From NCBI RefSeq assembly GCF_024741135.1, contig NZ_JANSUY010000015.1, forward strand, positions 62,001 through 126,000: a stretch of 64,000 nucleotides of DNA, read 5' to 3'. The position numbers were made by a program, and so were the translations under genes. The DNA is from Aquiflexum gelatinilyticum (GTDB taxonomy: Bacteria > Bacteroidota > Bacteroidia > Cytophagales > Cyclobacteriaceae). The notes under the pieces were generated by a model, which made no database searches, had not been told where the DNA came from, and saw only the letters and a list, made by a program, of their open reading frames with translations. This document shows positions 24,364 to 34,214 of the stretch, piece by piece. Numbering within the stretch: the first letter of the stretch is position 1; every line of letters starts with the position of its first letter.

Positions 24364-24393
24364 AAGAGCGGCCTCTGCCGCTCTTTTTTTTGC
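24364..24393 (+). terminator. Intrinsic terminator after csbD-like gene
   Basis: 9-bp GC-rich stem (24364-24372 with 24377-24385), 4-nt loop, then a run of T. Confidence 0.92.
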
Positions 24394-24471
24394 TGTCTAT
24401 TTTAATTTCCATCCCGGAAGAATGATATTTCATTTTTTATAAATTTGCTGGATACATAAACCCAAATACAA

Positions 24472-25635
24472 ATGGCTTATTACCACAGATTGGGGAATAT
24501 TCCCCCAAAAAGACACACCCAATTCAGGCAGCCAGACGGAAGCCTCTATAAAGAAGAACTTGTCAGCTCCAAGGGATTTTCCGGCATCTATTCCAACCTT
24601 TACCATATTCACAATCCCAATAACGTAAAATCCATCGGCAAGCCAAGCCCATTTTCTTGGGAACCAGCCAAAGCACATGGATTGCAACAGACACATTTAA
24701 AAACTTCCGGTGTCGGTATTACTGGTAAGAATTATCTTTCTGCCCGCAAAATGCTCATGATGAATAATGATGTGATGATGGGGATTTGCACACCCGAGCA
24801 GCGAAAAATGGACTTTTTCTTCAAAAATGCAGATGGTGATGAACTGATCTATGTTCATGATGGTGAAGGTGTGATGTATTCCCAATTTGGAAAACTGGAA
24901 GTACGCCAAGGTGATTACATTGTGATTCCGAGGACTACGATCTATAGGTTTGAATGGAAAGAAGAAGGCCCTTTGCGGCTATTGGTGATCGAATCTCACG
25001 GCCCGATTGAAACTGTCAAAAGATACCGAAATGAAGTGGGACAATTATTGGAACATTCTCCCTACTGCGAAAGGGACATCCGCACTCCAAGTGAATTGGT
25101 CATCGAATCAGAAACGGGGGATTATCTCGTACAGATCAAAAAAGGAGGAATGCTCCATCCCTATACGTACGGGCACAGTCCATTGGACATCGTCGGATGG
25201 GATGGTTATTTGTATCCTTATGCACTCTCGATCCATGATTTTGAGCCGATCACCGGCCGAATCCACCAACCGCCTCCGGTACACCAGACTTTTCAGGCTT
25301 GGGGATTTGTGATATGTTCTTTTGTGCCAAGGCTGTTTGATTACCATCCTTTGGCCATTCCTGCCCCATACAACCACAGCAATATCGATTCTGATGAGGT
25401 TCTCTATTATGCCGAAGGCGAATTTATGAGCAGAAAAGGCATTGACCGAGGCTCATTTACCATACACATGGGCGGACTTCCGCATGGTCCGCATCCGGGA
25501 ACAGTAGAAAAATCCATAGGGGCAAAATCTACAGAAGAGATTGCCGTGATGCTTGACACATTCAAGCCATTACAGGTCACTACCCAAGGTCTTGAATTTG
25601 TTGACCCAAACTATCCGATGTCCTGGAAGGAGTAG
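24472..25635 (+). CDS. hmgA: Homogentisate 1,2-dioxygenase
   Basis: 387 residues. Cupin enzyme of tyrosine/phenylalanine breakdown that opens the homogentisate ring to maleylacetoacetate. Recognised from MAYYHRLGNIPPKRHTQFR at the start, DELIYVHDGEGVMYSQFGKL in the middle, and the iron-site region NHSNIDSDEVLYYAEGEF and GGLPHGPHPG near the C-terminus. The other pathway genes (hpd, fahA) are not in the window, so the pathway is scattered or lies outside. A repeat of GGTTAAT units follows the stop, then a terminator. Confidence 0.93.
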   Translation: MAYYHRLGNIPPKRHTQFRQPDGSLYKEELVSSKGFSGIYSNLYHIHNPNNVKSIGKPSPFSWEPAKAHGLQQTHLKTSGVGITGKNYLSARKMLMMNNDVMMGICTPEQRKMDFFFKNADGDELIYVHDGEGVMYSQFGKLEVRQGDYIVIPRTTIYRFEWKEEGPLRLLVIESHGPIETVKRYRNEVGQLLEHSPYCERDIRTPSELVIESETGDYLVQIKKGGMLHPYTYGHSPLDIVGWDGYLYPYALSIHDFEPITGRIHQPPPVHQTFQAWGFVICSFVPRLFDYHPLAIPAPYNHSNIDSDEVLYYAEGEFMSRKGIDRGSFTIHMGGLPHGPHPGTVEKSIGAKSTEEIAVMLDTFKPLQVTTQGLEFVDPNYPMSWKE

Positions 25636-25668
25636 GTTAATGGTTAATTGGTTAATGGTTAATGGTTA
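25636..25668. repeat. Short tandem repeat of GGTTAAT(T) units directly after hmgA
   Basis: About four to five 7-8-bp units (GGTTAATGGTTAATTGG and so on) begin at the base after the stop codon. Confidence 0.7.
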
Positions 25669-25690
25669 TTTGAGCAGGTTTTGAAAGCAA

Positions 25691-25731
25691 AACAGCTTCC
25701 CATTAAAAATGGGAAGCTGTTCTTTTTTTTT
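25691..25731 (+). terminator. Intrinsic terminator after hmgA
   Basis: 12-bp perfect stem (25691-25702 with 25710-25721) followed by C and eight T. Confidence 0.92.
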
Positions 25732-25889
25732 GAAAATGATTAACTCTAACATATACTAGTTATGTATTTACACTTTCTTTCCTTAACCATTTAAAACTCG
25801 GAGTGAGGTTCAATTGAAGTGGCAATGGACCGTCGACTGTGGTCTATGGACAGATATTAACCAAATGTCCAGTATCTATTTGGTCCGAA

Positions 25890-27533
25890 TCATTTTTTAT
25901 CCACTATTTCCAATATTGGTTGACCCGTGGCGCCGTTGGGAAGACGGATATTCAGCATCATGGAGAGAGTCGGTGCTATGTCTGTAACGGTCGCGTATCT
26001 TGAACTTTCTCCTTGCGGGACTTTCCATCCCATAAACACAATCGGCACATGGGTATCATAGGTATAGCCAGTTCCGTGTGTTGTTCCTTTAAAAGAGCTA
26101 CTTAACCACGCAGGTTCCAGCACAAGCAACAAGTCACCTGAAGCTTTGTGGTTATATCCCATTTGAAGCAATGATTTTTTTCCTGTCAGATAATCCATTC
26201 TTCTCATATCTGTTCCGGTATACACTTCTTTGATCCCGGGAAATTTTAACAAAAATTCCGCAAGATCTCTTTGCATCTGCTCTATGTTGACCCCTTTTTC
26301 TTTTGCCAGATCATGATTTAGAAAAACCTGCTCGTTGGTAAAACTTGAAATCCAGTTTCCTTCACCATATTTCAAAATTGAAAATCCTCTCATTTGGGTT
26401 AGGATATAACGGGTATTGAAGTTTCCGGCAGGAACATTTTCGCTCAACATATAATCCACAATATCTGCCACTGCATGATCGGCCGTCAGGAAAACCAAAT
26501 ACTCATTTTTGCCATATTCCTTGTCTAGGAAATTGAAAAATTGCTCCAGTTCCCTATCGAGTCTCAGGTAGTTATCTTCTAATTCTACAGCTGTCGGCCC
26601 AAACCGATGCCCTATATAATCGGGTGAAGAAAAGCTGATTGAGAGCAGATCGGTTTCTCCTCTTTTGCCCAACTTCTCCCCTTCAATGGCTGCATAAGCC
26701 ATTTCTAAGGTGAGGGTATTTCCAAATGGCGTCCCGGCAATTATGCCAAGACCCCCATTGTTTTCCATCAAACTTGGCAGGTCATATGGGAAAACTGTCT
26801 TCTCTTGACCTATAAAAGGACCCTCGAATGTATTGTCATCCGCAATACTTTGTTTGTAAGTTTCGATGGGGAAAAGTGTTTCCCATTTTTTGGAACTGTA
26901 TTTCTCTGCCAGTTTCCTTTCATTGAACTTTTGTACCCAAGTGGGCAAAGAATCATAATAGTATGTTGAAGTCATGAAATTGCCTGTAATGTTGTCAAAC
27001 CAATAGGCATCTCCTAAATGACCTGCGGGAAGGGAGGCTCCTCTGTCTTTGATGGCAATTCCAATGACTTTCGACCTTTTGTTTGATGCAAATCTCATTT
27101 CATCAGAGATCGTGGTCGAATACATATTCCGCGGAGAGATTTTCCCGTTTTCAGCATCCCCTCCTACCGCAGTGACTGTGCTGTCTTCCGCACAGTACAT
27201 GGTTCTGCCAAGGCTTCGCACATACCAATCATTGGCTATGATTCCGTGGGTAGCCGGGGTTGTTCCGGTATACACTGAGGCATGTCCAGGCCCTGTGTAG
27301 GTAGGTATATAGTTGTAATGAGCATTTTTCATCATGAACCCATCCTTTATCAGTCTCTTGAAGCCACCCTCAGTATACCTATCCTGAAACTTATAGAAAT
27401 ACTCTTGGCGCATCTGGTCCACTACTATACCAACCACTATTTTTGGTTTGGAAGCAGGTGCTTTTTTTTCGGTTTGGGCAAGTGCAATCAGATTAAAAAA
27501 TAAAAAGATCAAAGCGGCCGATAATTTTTTCAT
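25890..27533 (-). CDS. pafA: PafA-type alkaline phosphatase, periplasmic
   Basis: 547 residues, full length. Signal peptide to about residue 20 (LIALAQ). Zn ligand region VVGIVVDQMRQEY (Asp39) and nucleophile motif YTGPGHASVYTG with Thr80, as in the Thr-nucleophile PafA branch. Further metal ligands lie in SFSSPDYIGHRFGP, FLTADHAV and THGTGYTYDTHVP. It is a periplasmic phosphate-monoester hydrolase that frees phosphate from organic sources; PafA of Bacteroidota is not always phosphate-repressed. It diverges from the aminopeptidase gene across a 173-bp shared upstream region. No Pho-box was recognised. Confidence 0.93.
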   Translation of the reverse strand: MKKLSAALIFLFFNLIALAQTEKKAPASKPKIVVGIVVDQMRQEYFYKFQDRYTEGGFKRLIKDGFMMKNAHYNYIPTYTGPGHASVYTGTTPATHGIIANDWYVRSLGRTMYCAEDSTVTAVGGDAENGKISPRNMYSTTISDEMRFASNKRSKVIGIAIKDRGASLPAGHLGDAYWFDNITGNFMTSTYYYDSLPTWVQKFNERKLAEKYSSKKWETLFPIETYKQSIADDNTFEGPFIGQEKTVFPYDLPSLMENNGGLGIIAGTPFGNTLTLEMAYAAIEGEKLGKRGETDLLSISFSSPDYIGHRFGPTAVELEDNYLRLDRELEQFFNFLDKEYGKNEYLVFLTADHAVADIVDYMLSENVPAGNFNTRYILTQMRGFSILKYGEGNWISSFTNEQVFLNHDLAKEKGVNIEQMQRDLAEFLLKFPGIKEVYTGTDMRRMDYLTGKKSLLQMGYNHKASGDLLLVLEPAWLSSSFKGTTHGTGYTYDTHVPIVFMGWKVPQGESSRYATVTDIAPTLSMMLNIRLPNGATGQPILEIVDKK

Positions 27534-27706
27534 TCTTCTCTAAGGTTTAAATTTTGGCAAATATATAGATTTCCAGTTTGGAAGCTTTTTACCAATTTGT
27601 TAATCGAAGGGTATTTGTCAGAAGGAGGATTCGATTTTCCATTATCGGTTTACTTTTTTTATTAAAAGGGCACTATATTTCCCACTTTATCAAAAAATAA
27701 AACTAA

Positions 27707-29128
27707 ATGAAATTCAAATTCTCCGGCATTTTCCTTTTTGCTTTAATTGCCCACTTTCTATTTGAAAACAACCTACTTGCTCAATCTTTTTTCGCTGATG
27801 GTTTGAGTCCCGAATTCCACAAAGGCCGACGCGAAGCCCTGAGGGCTTTGTTGCCTGAAAATTCGGCAGCTGTTTTTTTTAACAATCCAGTCAAAAACCG
27901 CTCCAACGACACTGATTTTACCTATAGACCAAACTCCGATTTTTATTATTTCACAGGTTTTAGGGAGCCGAATTCTGCTCTGATCATTTTTAAAAGCCCT
28001 CAGACAATAGAAGGAAAAACAGTCAGTGAAATCATCTATATCCAACCCAAAGACCCTGCCAAAGAACAATGGGACGGTGAAAGATTGGGTGTGCAAGGAG
28101 TCAAAGAAAAGCTCGGATTTGAGCATGTTTATCTTTATTCTGATTTTCTAAAAAATCCTGTAATTGACCTGAAGCAACTGAAAAGTGTGTTTTCCTTTGA
28201 TATGGGGGAAATTGAAAGAAACGATTACAACAATCCTCTAAAGGCAATGGTAGCTGCATTAAAATCAGCCAATTCCACTCCGACAAAACCAGCCGATATG
28301 GCTTTGAATAACCTCATGGAAAAATTGAGGGTAGTCAAAACCCCAGAAGAAATTGATCTTTTGAGAAAAGCCGTAGCAATCTCTGGATATGGCCATATAG
28401 AAGCGTTCAGATCTATCGAACCTGGCACAACAGAGAGAGGAATCCAAGGAGCACATGAATTTGTCCATAAGGCCATGGGAGCAGAATATGTCGGATATGG
28501 TTCGATTGTCGGTTCGGGTAACAACTCCACTATTCTGCACTATGTTGACAATGGTGTAATTAATCTCCAAGAAGGAGTCGTGTTGATGGACGTAGGAGCG
28601 GAATACAGAGGCTATTCAGGTGACATCACAAGAACAGCCCCGGTCAAAGGCGTTTTCTCTCCTGAGGAAAAAGCCATTTATGAAATCGTTTTGAAAGCAT
28701 TAGAGACAGGGACAAAAGCTTGTGTGGTTGGCGCTGATTACAGAGAAGTAGATGCCGTTGCACGTAAAGTCATAAACGATGGGTTGGTAGCTTTGGGAAT
28801 CGTCAAGCCGGGAGAAAGGCATCCGTATTTTCCGCATGGTATCGGGCATCATTTAGGTCTGGATGTTCATGACCGGGGTGCTTATGGCATTTTGGAACCC
28901 GGAATGATCCTGACGGTAGAACCGGGCATTTATATTCCAGAAGGCAGTCCGGTAGATCCAAAGTGGTGGAAAATCGGCATCCGGATCGAGGATAATATTT
29001 TGATCACCAAAGAAGGAAATGAAAACCTGAGTGAATTTGTGCCTAGAACCATTGCCGAAATTGAAAAATTGATGAAAGAGGAAGGTCTTCTGCAAAAAAC
29101 CAGGCTTCCAAATTTGAATAAGAAATAA
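27707..29128 (+). CDS. Secreted aminopeptidase P family protein (M24B Xaa-Pro peptidase)
   Basis: 473 residues. Signal peptide to ~26 (NNLLAQ). N-terminal aminopeptidase P domain (NSAAVFFNNPVKNRSNDTDF, then DFYYFTGFREPNSALI). The M24 catalytic domain has metal ligands in VLMDVGAEYRGYSGDITRT (two Asp), HGIGHHLGLDVHD (His), LTVEPGIYIPE (Glu) and GIRIEDNILIT (Glu), so all five dinuclear-metal positions are present. It removes N-terminal residues preceding proline; the signal peptide points to periplasmic peptide scavenging. Terminator at 29171. Confidence 0.93.
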   Translation: MKFKFSGIFLFALIAHFLFENNLLAQSFFADGLSPEFHKGRREALRALLPENSAAVFFNNPVKNRSNDTDFTYRPNSDFYYFTGFREPNSALIIFKSPQTIEGKTVSEIIYIQPKDPAKEQWDGERLGVQGVKEKLGFEHVYLYSDFLKNPVIDLKQLKSVFSFDMGEIERNDYNNPLKAMVAALKSANSTPTKPADMALNNLMEKLRVVKTPEEIDLLRKAVAISGYGHIEAFRSIEPGTTERGIQGAHEFVHKAMGAEYVGYGSIVGSGNNSTILHYVDNGVINLQEGVVLMDVGAEYRGYSGDITRTAPVKGVFSPEEKAIYEIVLKALETGTKACVVGADYREVDAVARKVINDGLVALGIVKPGERHPYFPHGIGHHLGLDVHDRGAYGILEPGMILTVEPGIYIPEGSPVDPKWWKIGIRIEDNILITKEGNENLSEFVPRTIAEIEKLMKEEGLLQKTRLPNLNKK

Positions 29129-29170
29129 GCAGAATCCCCAAAACCTAATTGCTTAAAATAAAGTTGATAG

Positions 29171-29206
29171 TGGTCAGGAATATATCCAAGTTCCTGACCA
29201 TTTTTG
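29171..29206 (+). terminator. Intrinsic terminator after the aminopeptidase gene
   Basis: Perfect 10-bp stem (29171-29180 with 29191-29200), 10-nt loop, then five T. The following prenyltransferase gene starts 16 bp later. Confidence 0.9.
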
Positions 29207-29221
29207 TTTTAATTTTGAATC

Positions 29222-30094
29222 ATGAGCGCTACGGTCAAAGCCAAAAAATTTTCTTTTTGGAGTCTTTTCAAAATCAGCAGACCCTTAAATCTGGTGATTG
29301 TGGCATTTGCGCAGCTCATGACTGCTTATTTTTTGGTAGAGACTACACGAAAAGGTCTTCCGATATTACAGGATATCAATCTTTACCTGATCATTCTTTC
29401 CACAGTAATTTTGACTGCTGCAGGATATATGATCAATGATTATTATGATGTCAAAATAGACTATATCAACAAACCCGATGAAGTCATCATTGGCAAGGGA
29501 ATGAAAAGAAGGGTTGTTATATTCTTTCACTCATTCCTAAACCTCACCGGAGTTGGAATCGGACTTATCGTTAGTCCAAGAATAGCTTTGATCAATTTCA
29601 TTGCTTCTTTTTTGCTTTGGTTGTATAGCAATTCTTTGAAAAGGCTTCCATTTATCGGGAACTTCACTGTGGCCTTATTGACAGGAACTGCCATTTGGAT
29701 GATTGGGTATTACTACCAAAAGTCTGAACTGCTAGTGCTCACTTATGCCATTTTTGCTTTCTTCATTAACTTGATCCGGGAAATCCTAAAAGACATTGAG
29801 GACAGACAGGGCGACAGAAAACACGGTTGTCGCACGCTTCCCATTGTGTTTGGCTTCCGCAATACCAAAAGGATCATCTTTCTGATTGCCTTTTGCTTTA
29901 TCTGTGCGATTTTGGTAGTGACTTTTAAGATCAATAATACCCAGCTGTACTTTTACTTTGGAGGTCTGAGTATTCTCTTTTTCATCTTTATGTATAAAAT
30001 CTATATGGCTGACCGCAAAGCCCATTTCACCCAACTGAGTATTCTTTCCAAGATGCTGATGATTACGGGGATTTTGAGCATGGCTTTTTTGTGA
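29222..30094 (+). CDS. UbiA-family membrane prenyltransferase (GGGP-synthase-like)
   Basis: 290 residues with about eight to nine hydrophobic helices. The two Asp-rich motifs of UbiA enzymes are present: NDYYDVKIDYINKPDE (residues ~75-90) and REILKDIEDRQGDRKHG (~190-206), which bind the prenyl diphosphate through Mg2+. Bacteroidota carry members annotated as geranylgeranylglycerol-phosphate geranylgeranyltransferase; this fits in length, but the acceptor (glycerol phosphate, quinone ring or other) cannot be decided from sequence. It stands between a terminator and purN; GAGA-rich repeats follow the stop. Confidence 0.85.
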   Translation: MSATVKAKKFSFWSLFKISRPLNLVIVAFAQLMTAYFLVETTRKGLPILQDINLYLIILSTVILTAAGYMINDYYDVKIDYINKPDEVIIGKGMKRRVVIFFHSFLNLTGVGIGLIVSPRIALINFIASFLLWLYSNSLKRLPFIGNFTVALLTGTAIWMIGYYYQKSELLVLTYAIFAFFINLIREILKDIEDRQGDRKHGCRTLPIVFGFRNTKRIIFLIAFCFICAILVVTFKINNTQLYFYFGGLSILFFIFMYKIYMADRKAHFTQLSILSKMLMITGILSMAFL

Positions 30095-30298
30095 AAGAGA
30101 CTTGAGATGTGAGATTTGAGATTAAAAAAATTCATAATTAGAATATTGTTTTGAGTTCAATACAATTTTTGGTTAAAATTGTATTGGGTTCAGAACAATA
30201 ATTGTCAGAAAAAACCTTGGATGATTTATTCTAGGATTAAAAAGGAATTTTAAATACCAATCCTCTATTTTTACAGCTTCAAAAAAAGCCAAGCAACC

Positions 30299-30856
30299 TT
30301 GAAAAAAATAGCCATCCTAGCTTCAGGTAGCGGTACCAATGCGGAGAAAATCATGGAGTATTTCCAAAATTCCCAAAAAGGTGAAGTTGTCTTAGTAGCC
30401 TCTAACAAAAAAGACGCTTTCGTACTAGAAAGGGCTAAGAAATTTCAGGTACCAACCTTCATTTTTTCAAAATCAGAACTTGAGTCCGGAATCCTAACCG
30501 ACAAACTTCAGACTTTAGGGATCGATTTGGTAGTCTTGGCGGGCTTCCTACTCAAAATTCCTGATAATCTAATTCAAAAATTGCCAAATCAAATTGTCAA
30601 CATCCACCCTGCTCTGTTACCAAGTTATGGCGGAAAAGGAATGTATGGTGCCCATGTCCACCAAGCTGTGAAAGATGCAGGGGATGCTGAAACAGGAATC
30701 ACCATACACATGGTCAATGAACATTATGACGAAGGAAAAATCATCTTTCAGGCAGCTGTACCTGTACTTCCCTCCGATACTCCTGACGATATTGCTGACA
30801 AAGTCCATCAACTTGAGCACAAATACTTCCCAAATGTGATTGAAAGCCTGCTATAA
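30299..30856 (+). CDS. purN: Phosphoribosylglycinamide formyltransferase PurN (TTG start)
   Basis: 185 residues. Start codon TTG at 30299 gives the conserved N-terminus MKKIAILASGSGTNAEKI; no ATG or GTG lies nearby in frame. The formyl-folate site is clear: VVLAGFLLKIPD, NIHPALLPSYGGKGMYG, HQAVKDAGDAETGITIHMV and DEGKIIFQ, containing the catalytic Asn-His-Asp set. The enzyme transfers a formyl group in the third step of purine synthesis. purH follows after 108 bp, so the two probably share purine regulation; no PurR box or riboswitch was recognised. Confidence 0.94.
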   Translation: MKKIAILASGSGTNAEKIMEYFQNSQKGEVVLVASNKKDAFVLERAKKFQVPTFIFSKSELESGILTDKLQTLGIDLVVLAGFLLKIPDNLIQKLPNQIVNIHPALLPSYGGKGMYGAHVHQAVKDAGDAETGITIHMVNEHYDEGKIIFQAAVPVLPSDTPDDIADKVHQLEHKYFPNVIESLL

Positions 30857-30964
30857 TCCCTTGGTTTTCCTACCTTTGCGACTTGAAAAATTTCCAATAA
30901 ATAAATCACCCCAATAGCACACTATTCCTGATCTGAAAAGTGTCTTTGTGGGATTCATTCAAAC

Positions 30965-32491
30965 ATGGCTACCAAAAAAATACAATCCGCCCTCATTTCG
31001 GTCTATTACAAAGACAATCTCGAACCTATCATTGCCCAACTGAAAGCCCAAGGAGTGAAAATCTACTCTACCGGCGGTACTCAGGCATTTATCGAACAAC
31101 AAGGTGCTGAAGTCATCCCTGTTGAAGAATTGACAGGATATCCGTCAATTTTCGGAGGACGTGTCAAAACCCTTCATCCAAAGATTTTTGGAGGAATTCT
31201 CCACCGAAGAGACCATTCAGGAGATATTTCCCAAGCTGCCGAGTTTGATATTCCTGCCATTGACCTGGTGATCGTGGACTTGTATCCATTTGAAGAAACT
31301 GTCGCCTCAGGTGCTTCCGAAGCAGATATCATAGAAAAAATAGACATTGGAGGCATCTCCCTAATCCGTGCAGCAGCCAAAAACTTCAAGGATGTCGTTA
31401 TCATCGCTTCCAAAGGACAATATGCTGAACTAGAGGAAAGGCTAAGCCGACAGGATGGCGCAACGACTTTGGAAGACAGACGTTATTTTGCGGCGCAGGC
31501 ATTTCAGGTTTCTTCGAATTATGATACCCATATTTTCAACTTTTTCAACCAAACTGAAAATATCCCTGCCCTCAAAATCTCCGAAACAAAAGCCAAGGCA
31601 TTACGCTACGGAGAAAACCCACATCAGGCCGCCCATTTCTACGGGGACATGGAGGCCTTATTTGACCAATTGAATGGTAAAGAGCTTTCCTACAACAACT
31701 TAGTGGATGTGGATGCAGCGGTGGCTTTGATCGCTGAATTTGATGGAGAAACGGCGTTTGCCATCCTAAAACATACCAATGCCTGCGGTGTCGCAACCGC
31801 CAAAACCGTTCAGGAAGCTTATAAAAAAGCTTTCGAGGCGGATACCACCTCCGCATTTGGGGGAGTTTTGATAACCAACCAAAACGTAGACCTTGCGGCA
31901 GCCGAAGAAATGCACAGCCTTTTCTTTGAAGTGTTGATCGCTCCTTCTTTTGACGAGGATGCTTTGGCATTGCTCAAAGGAAAGAAAAACAGAATCCTGC
32001 TCAGGCAGAAAATCCAGATCGAAGGCACCAAGCAAATCAAAACTTTGCTCAATGGCATCATCGAACAGGATAAAGATTTGAAGACCGAAACCAAAGCCGA
32101 CTTCAAAGTGGTGACCAAAATCACGCCAACTGACGAAGAACAGGACGCTTTGGTATTTGCTGCCAAAGTCTGCAAGCATACCAAATCCAATACGATCATC
32201 CTTAGCAACAGCAACCAATTGTTTGCTTCGGGAGTGGGACAGACATCAAGGGTGGACGCACTCAGACAAGCGATAGAAAAAGCAAAGTCATTTGGCTTTG
32301 AGTTGAAAGGTGCCGTAATGGCTTCAGACGCATTTTTCCCTTTTCCTGATTGCGTAGAAATCGCCCATGAAGCAGGCATCTCCGCTGTCGTCCAACCGGG
32401 CGGATCCATCAAGGACCAAGACAGCATCGACTTCTGCGATGCACATGGCATGAGTATGGTGATGACAGGTGTGAGACATTTCAAGCATTGA
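30965..32491 (+). CDS. purH: Bifunctional AICAR transformylase/IMP cyclohydrolase
   Basis: 508 residues, normal length. The N-terminal cyclohydrolase (MGS-like) domain begins KIQSALISVYYKDNLEPI and has GVKIYSTGGTQAFIEQQG and GRVKTLHPKIFGGIL. The C-terminal transformylase domain has KALRYGENPHQAAHFYG, ILKHTNACGVATA with the catalytic Lys-His, and AFGGVLITN. It carries out the last two steps of IMP synthesis. It follows purN and has its own terminator at 32519. Confidence 0.96.
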   Translation: MATKKIQSALISVYYKDNLEPIIAQLKAQGVKIYSTGGTQAFIEQQGAEVIPVEELTGYPSIFGGRVKTLHPKIFGGILHRRDHSGDISQAAEFDIPAIDLVIVDLYPFEETVASGASEADIIEKIDIGGISLIRAAAKNFKDVVIIASKGQYAELEERLSRQDGATTLEDRRYFAAQAFQVSSNYDTHIFNFFNQTENIPALKISETKAKALRYGENPHQAAHFYGDMEALFDQLNGKELSYNNLVDVDAAVALIAEFDGETAFAILKHTNACGVATAKTVQEAYKKAFEADTTSAFGGVLITNQNVDLAAAEEMHSLFFEVLIAPSFDEDALALLKGKKNRILLRQKIQIEGTKQIKTLLNGIIEQDKDLKTETKADFKVVTKITPTDEEQDALVFAAKVCKHTKSNTIILSNSNQLFASGVGQTSRVDALRQAIEKAKSFGFELKGAVMASDAFFPFPDCVEIAHEAGISAVVQPGGSIKDQDSIDFCDAHGMSMVMTGVRHFKH

Positions 32492-32518
32492 TTTGCGAAA
32501 AGCGAGAGATCAGAAACG

Positions 32519-32551
32519 AGACCGTTTGAAAACATTTCAGACGGTCTTTTC
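32519..32551 (+). terminator. Intrinsic terminator after purH
   Basis: AGACCGT (32519-32525) pairs with ACGGTCT (32541-32547); the inner TGAAA/TTTCA pair extends the hairpin; T-rich tract follows. Confidence 0.85.
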
Positions 32552-32723
32552 TTTTCAAACCACTGGAATACTTGGGAAACCTGATTGATTTTTTACCATC
32601 AGGAGATCAATTGAATATTAAAGGCTTATCCCAACCCATTTCTTTTCATTCCCGATTTCTATTTTCTATTTTGCGTCTTCATTTTAAATACCTTTATTCT
32701 TTGGTATTCCGTACCCATATATT

Positions 32724-34214
32724 ATGACTCATAATCTAAAAATCTACAACACTCTTTCCCGCAAGAAAGAAGATTTTGAACCGATCAACCCTCCTTTTGT
32801 TGGCATGTATGTCTGCGGTCCTACCGTATACGGAGATGCGCATCTAGGCCATGCTAGACCGGCAATCACTTTTGATACTGTCAATAGATACCTTACGCAT
32901 CTTGGCTATCGTGTACGCTACGTCCGCAACATCACAGATGTAGGACATTTGCAGGGCGATGCGGATGAGGGTGAGGACAAGATTGCCAAAAAAGCAAAAT
33001 TGGAGCAATTGGAACCGATGGAAGTGGCGCAGCAATATACTGACACTTACCACCGTGACATGGAGGCGCTCAATACATGGAAACCGAGCATTGAACCAAG
33101 GGCAACAGGACATATTCCTGAGCAGATCGCCTTGGTGGAGGATATTTTGAAAGAAGGATTGGCGTATGAGGTCAATGGTTCGGTGTATTTTGATGTATTG
33201 AAATACAATGAAACTTATGAATATGGAAAGCTTTCAGGCCGGGTTTTAGAGGAGCTGATCAGCGGAAGCCGTGACCTTGACGGACAGGGTGAGAAAAGAA
33301 ATGCTGTTGATTTTGCCTTGTGGAAAAATGCTTCTCCCGAACACCTGATGAAATGGGAATCACCATGGGGTACGGGCTTCCCTGGTTGGCACCTCGAGTG
33401 TACCGCGATGAGTTCCAAGTACCTTGGAAAGCAGTTTGACATCCACGGAGGCGGGATGGATTTGATGTTTCCGCACCATGAATGTGAAATAGCACAGGGC
33501 AATGCCTGCAACCATCAGGACCCTGCTAAGTATTGGATGCACAACAACATGATCACCATCAACGGGCAAAAGATGGGCAAATCATTGGGTAATTTCATTA
33601 CCCTTCAGGAGCTTTTCACCGGAGACCACAAACTCCTGGAGCAAGCCTATAGCCCGATGACGATCCGTTATTTCATATTGACGGCCCATTATCGGTCCAC
33701 TTTGGATTTCTCAAATGATGCCCTGAAAGCCGCCCAAAAAGGATATAAGAAAATCATCAATGGTTTACGCATTACAAAAAAATTGGAATTTGCAGCCGAC
33801 GAGAAAGTATCCTTGGATGCGGAGCAGATCAAGCAGGTCCAAAGCAGCATCAACAATGCATATCGAGCGATGGAAGATGACTTCAACACAGCTCAGGCGA
33901 TTGGCCATATTTTCAATTTGTTGAAAAAAATCAATTCCATCTATACAGGCCAGTTGAATGTAAATGTATTTGGCAAGGATGTTTTTGACCAAATGATCCA
34001 GACCTATGTGGTTTTTGTTGAAAAAATATTGGGTCTAAAAGAAGAAGTAGCCAATAACCAACAAGGCCTTTTGGATGTTCTGTTGAAACTTTATTCTGAA
34101 TCAAAAACAGCCCGCAACTACGATAAAGTGGATGAGATCCGGAATGGGTTGAAAGACTTGGGAATAGTGGTTAAGGATATGAAAGACAAAATCGATTGGG
34201 CATATGAAGAGTAA
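32724..34214 (+). CDS. cysS: Cysteinyl-tRNA synthetase
   Basis: 496 residues. Class I motifs: the HIGH-type [10 protein letters not shown] after MYVCGPTVY (Zn ligand Cys), further Zn ligands in LECTAMSS and FPHHECE, and the KMSKS-type KMGKSLGNF. The C-terminal DALR-like helical domain completes it. It charges tRNA-Cys for translation. The 11-bp overlap with the next gene suggests that the M28 peptidase gene is translated from the same message. Confidence 0.96.
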   Translation: MTHNLKIYNTLSRKKEDFEPINPPFVGMYVCGPTVYGDAHLGHARPAITFDTVNRYLTHLGYRVRYVRNITDVGHLQGDADEGEDKIAKKAKLEQLEPMEVAQQYTDTYHRDMEALNTWKPSIEPRATGHIPEQIALVEDILKEGLAYEVNGSVYFDVLKYNETYEYGKLSGRVLEELISGSRDLDGQGEKRNAVDFALWKNASPEHLMKWESPWGTGFPGWHLECTAMSSKYLGKQFDIHGGGMDLMFPHHECEIAQGNACNHQDPAKYWMHNNMITINGQKMGKSLGNFITLQELFTGDHKLLEQAYSPMTIRYFILTAHYRSTLDFSNDALKAAQKGYKKIINGLRITKKLEFAADEKVSLDAEQIKQVQSSINNAYRAMEDDFNTAQAIGHIFNLLKKINSIYTGQLNVNVFGKDVFDQMIQTYVVFVEKILGLKEEVANNQQGLLDVLLKLYSESKTARNYDKVDEIRNGLKDLGIVVKDMKDKIDWAYEE

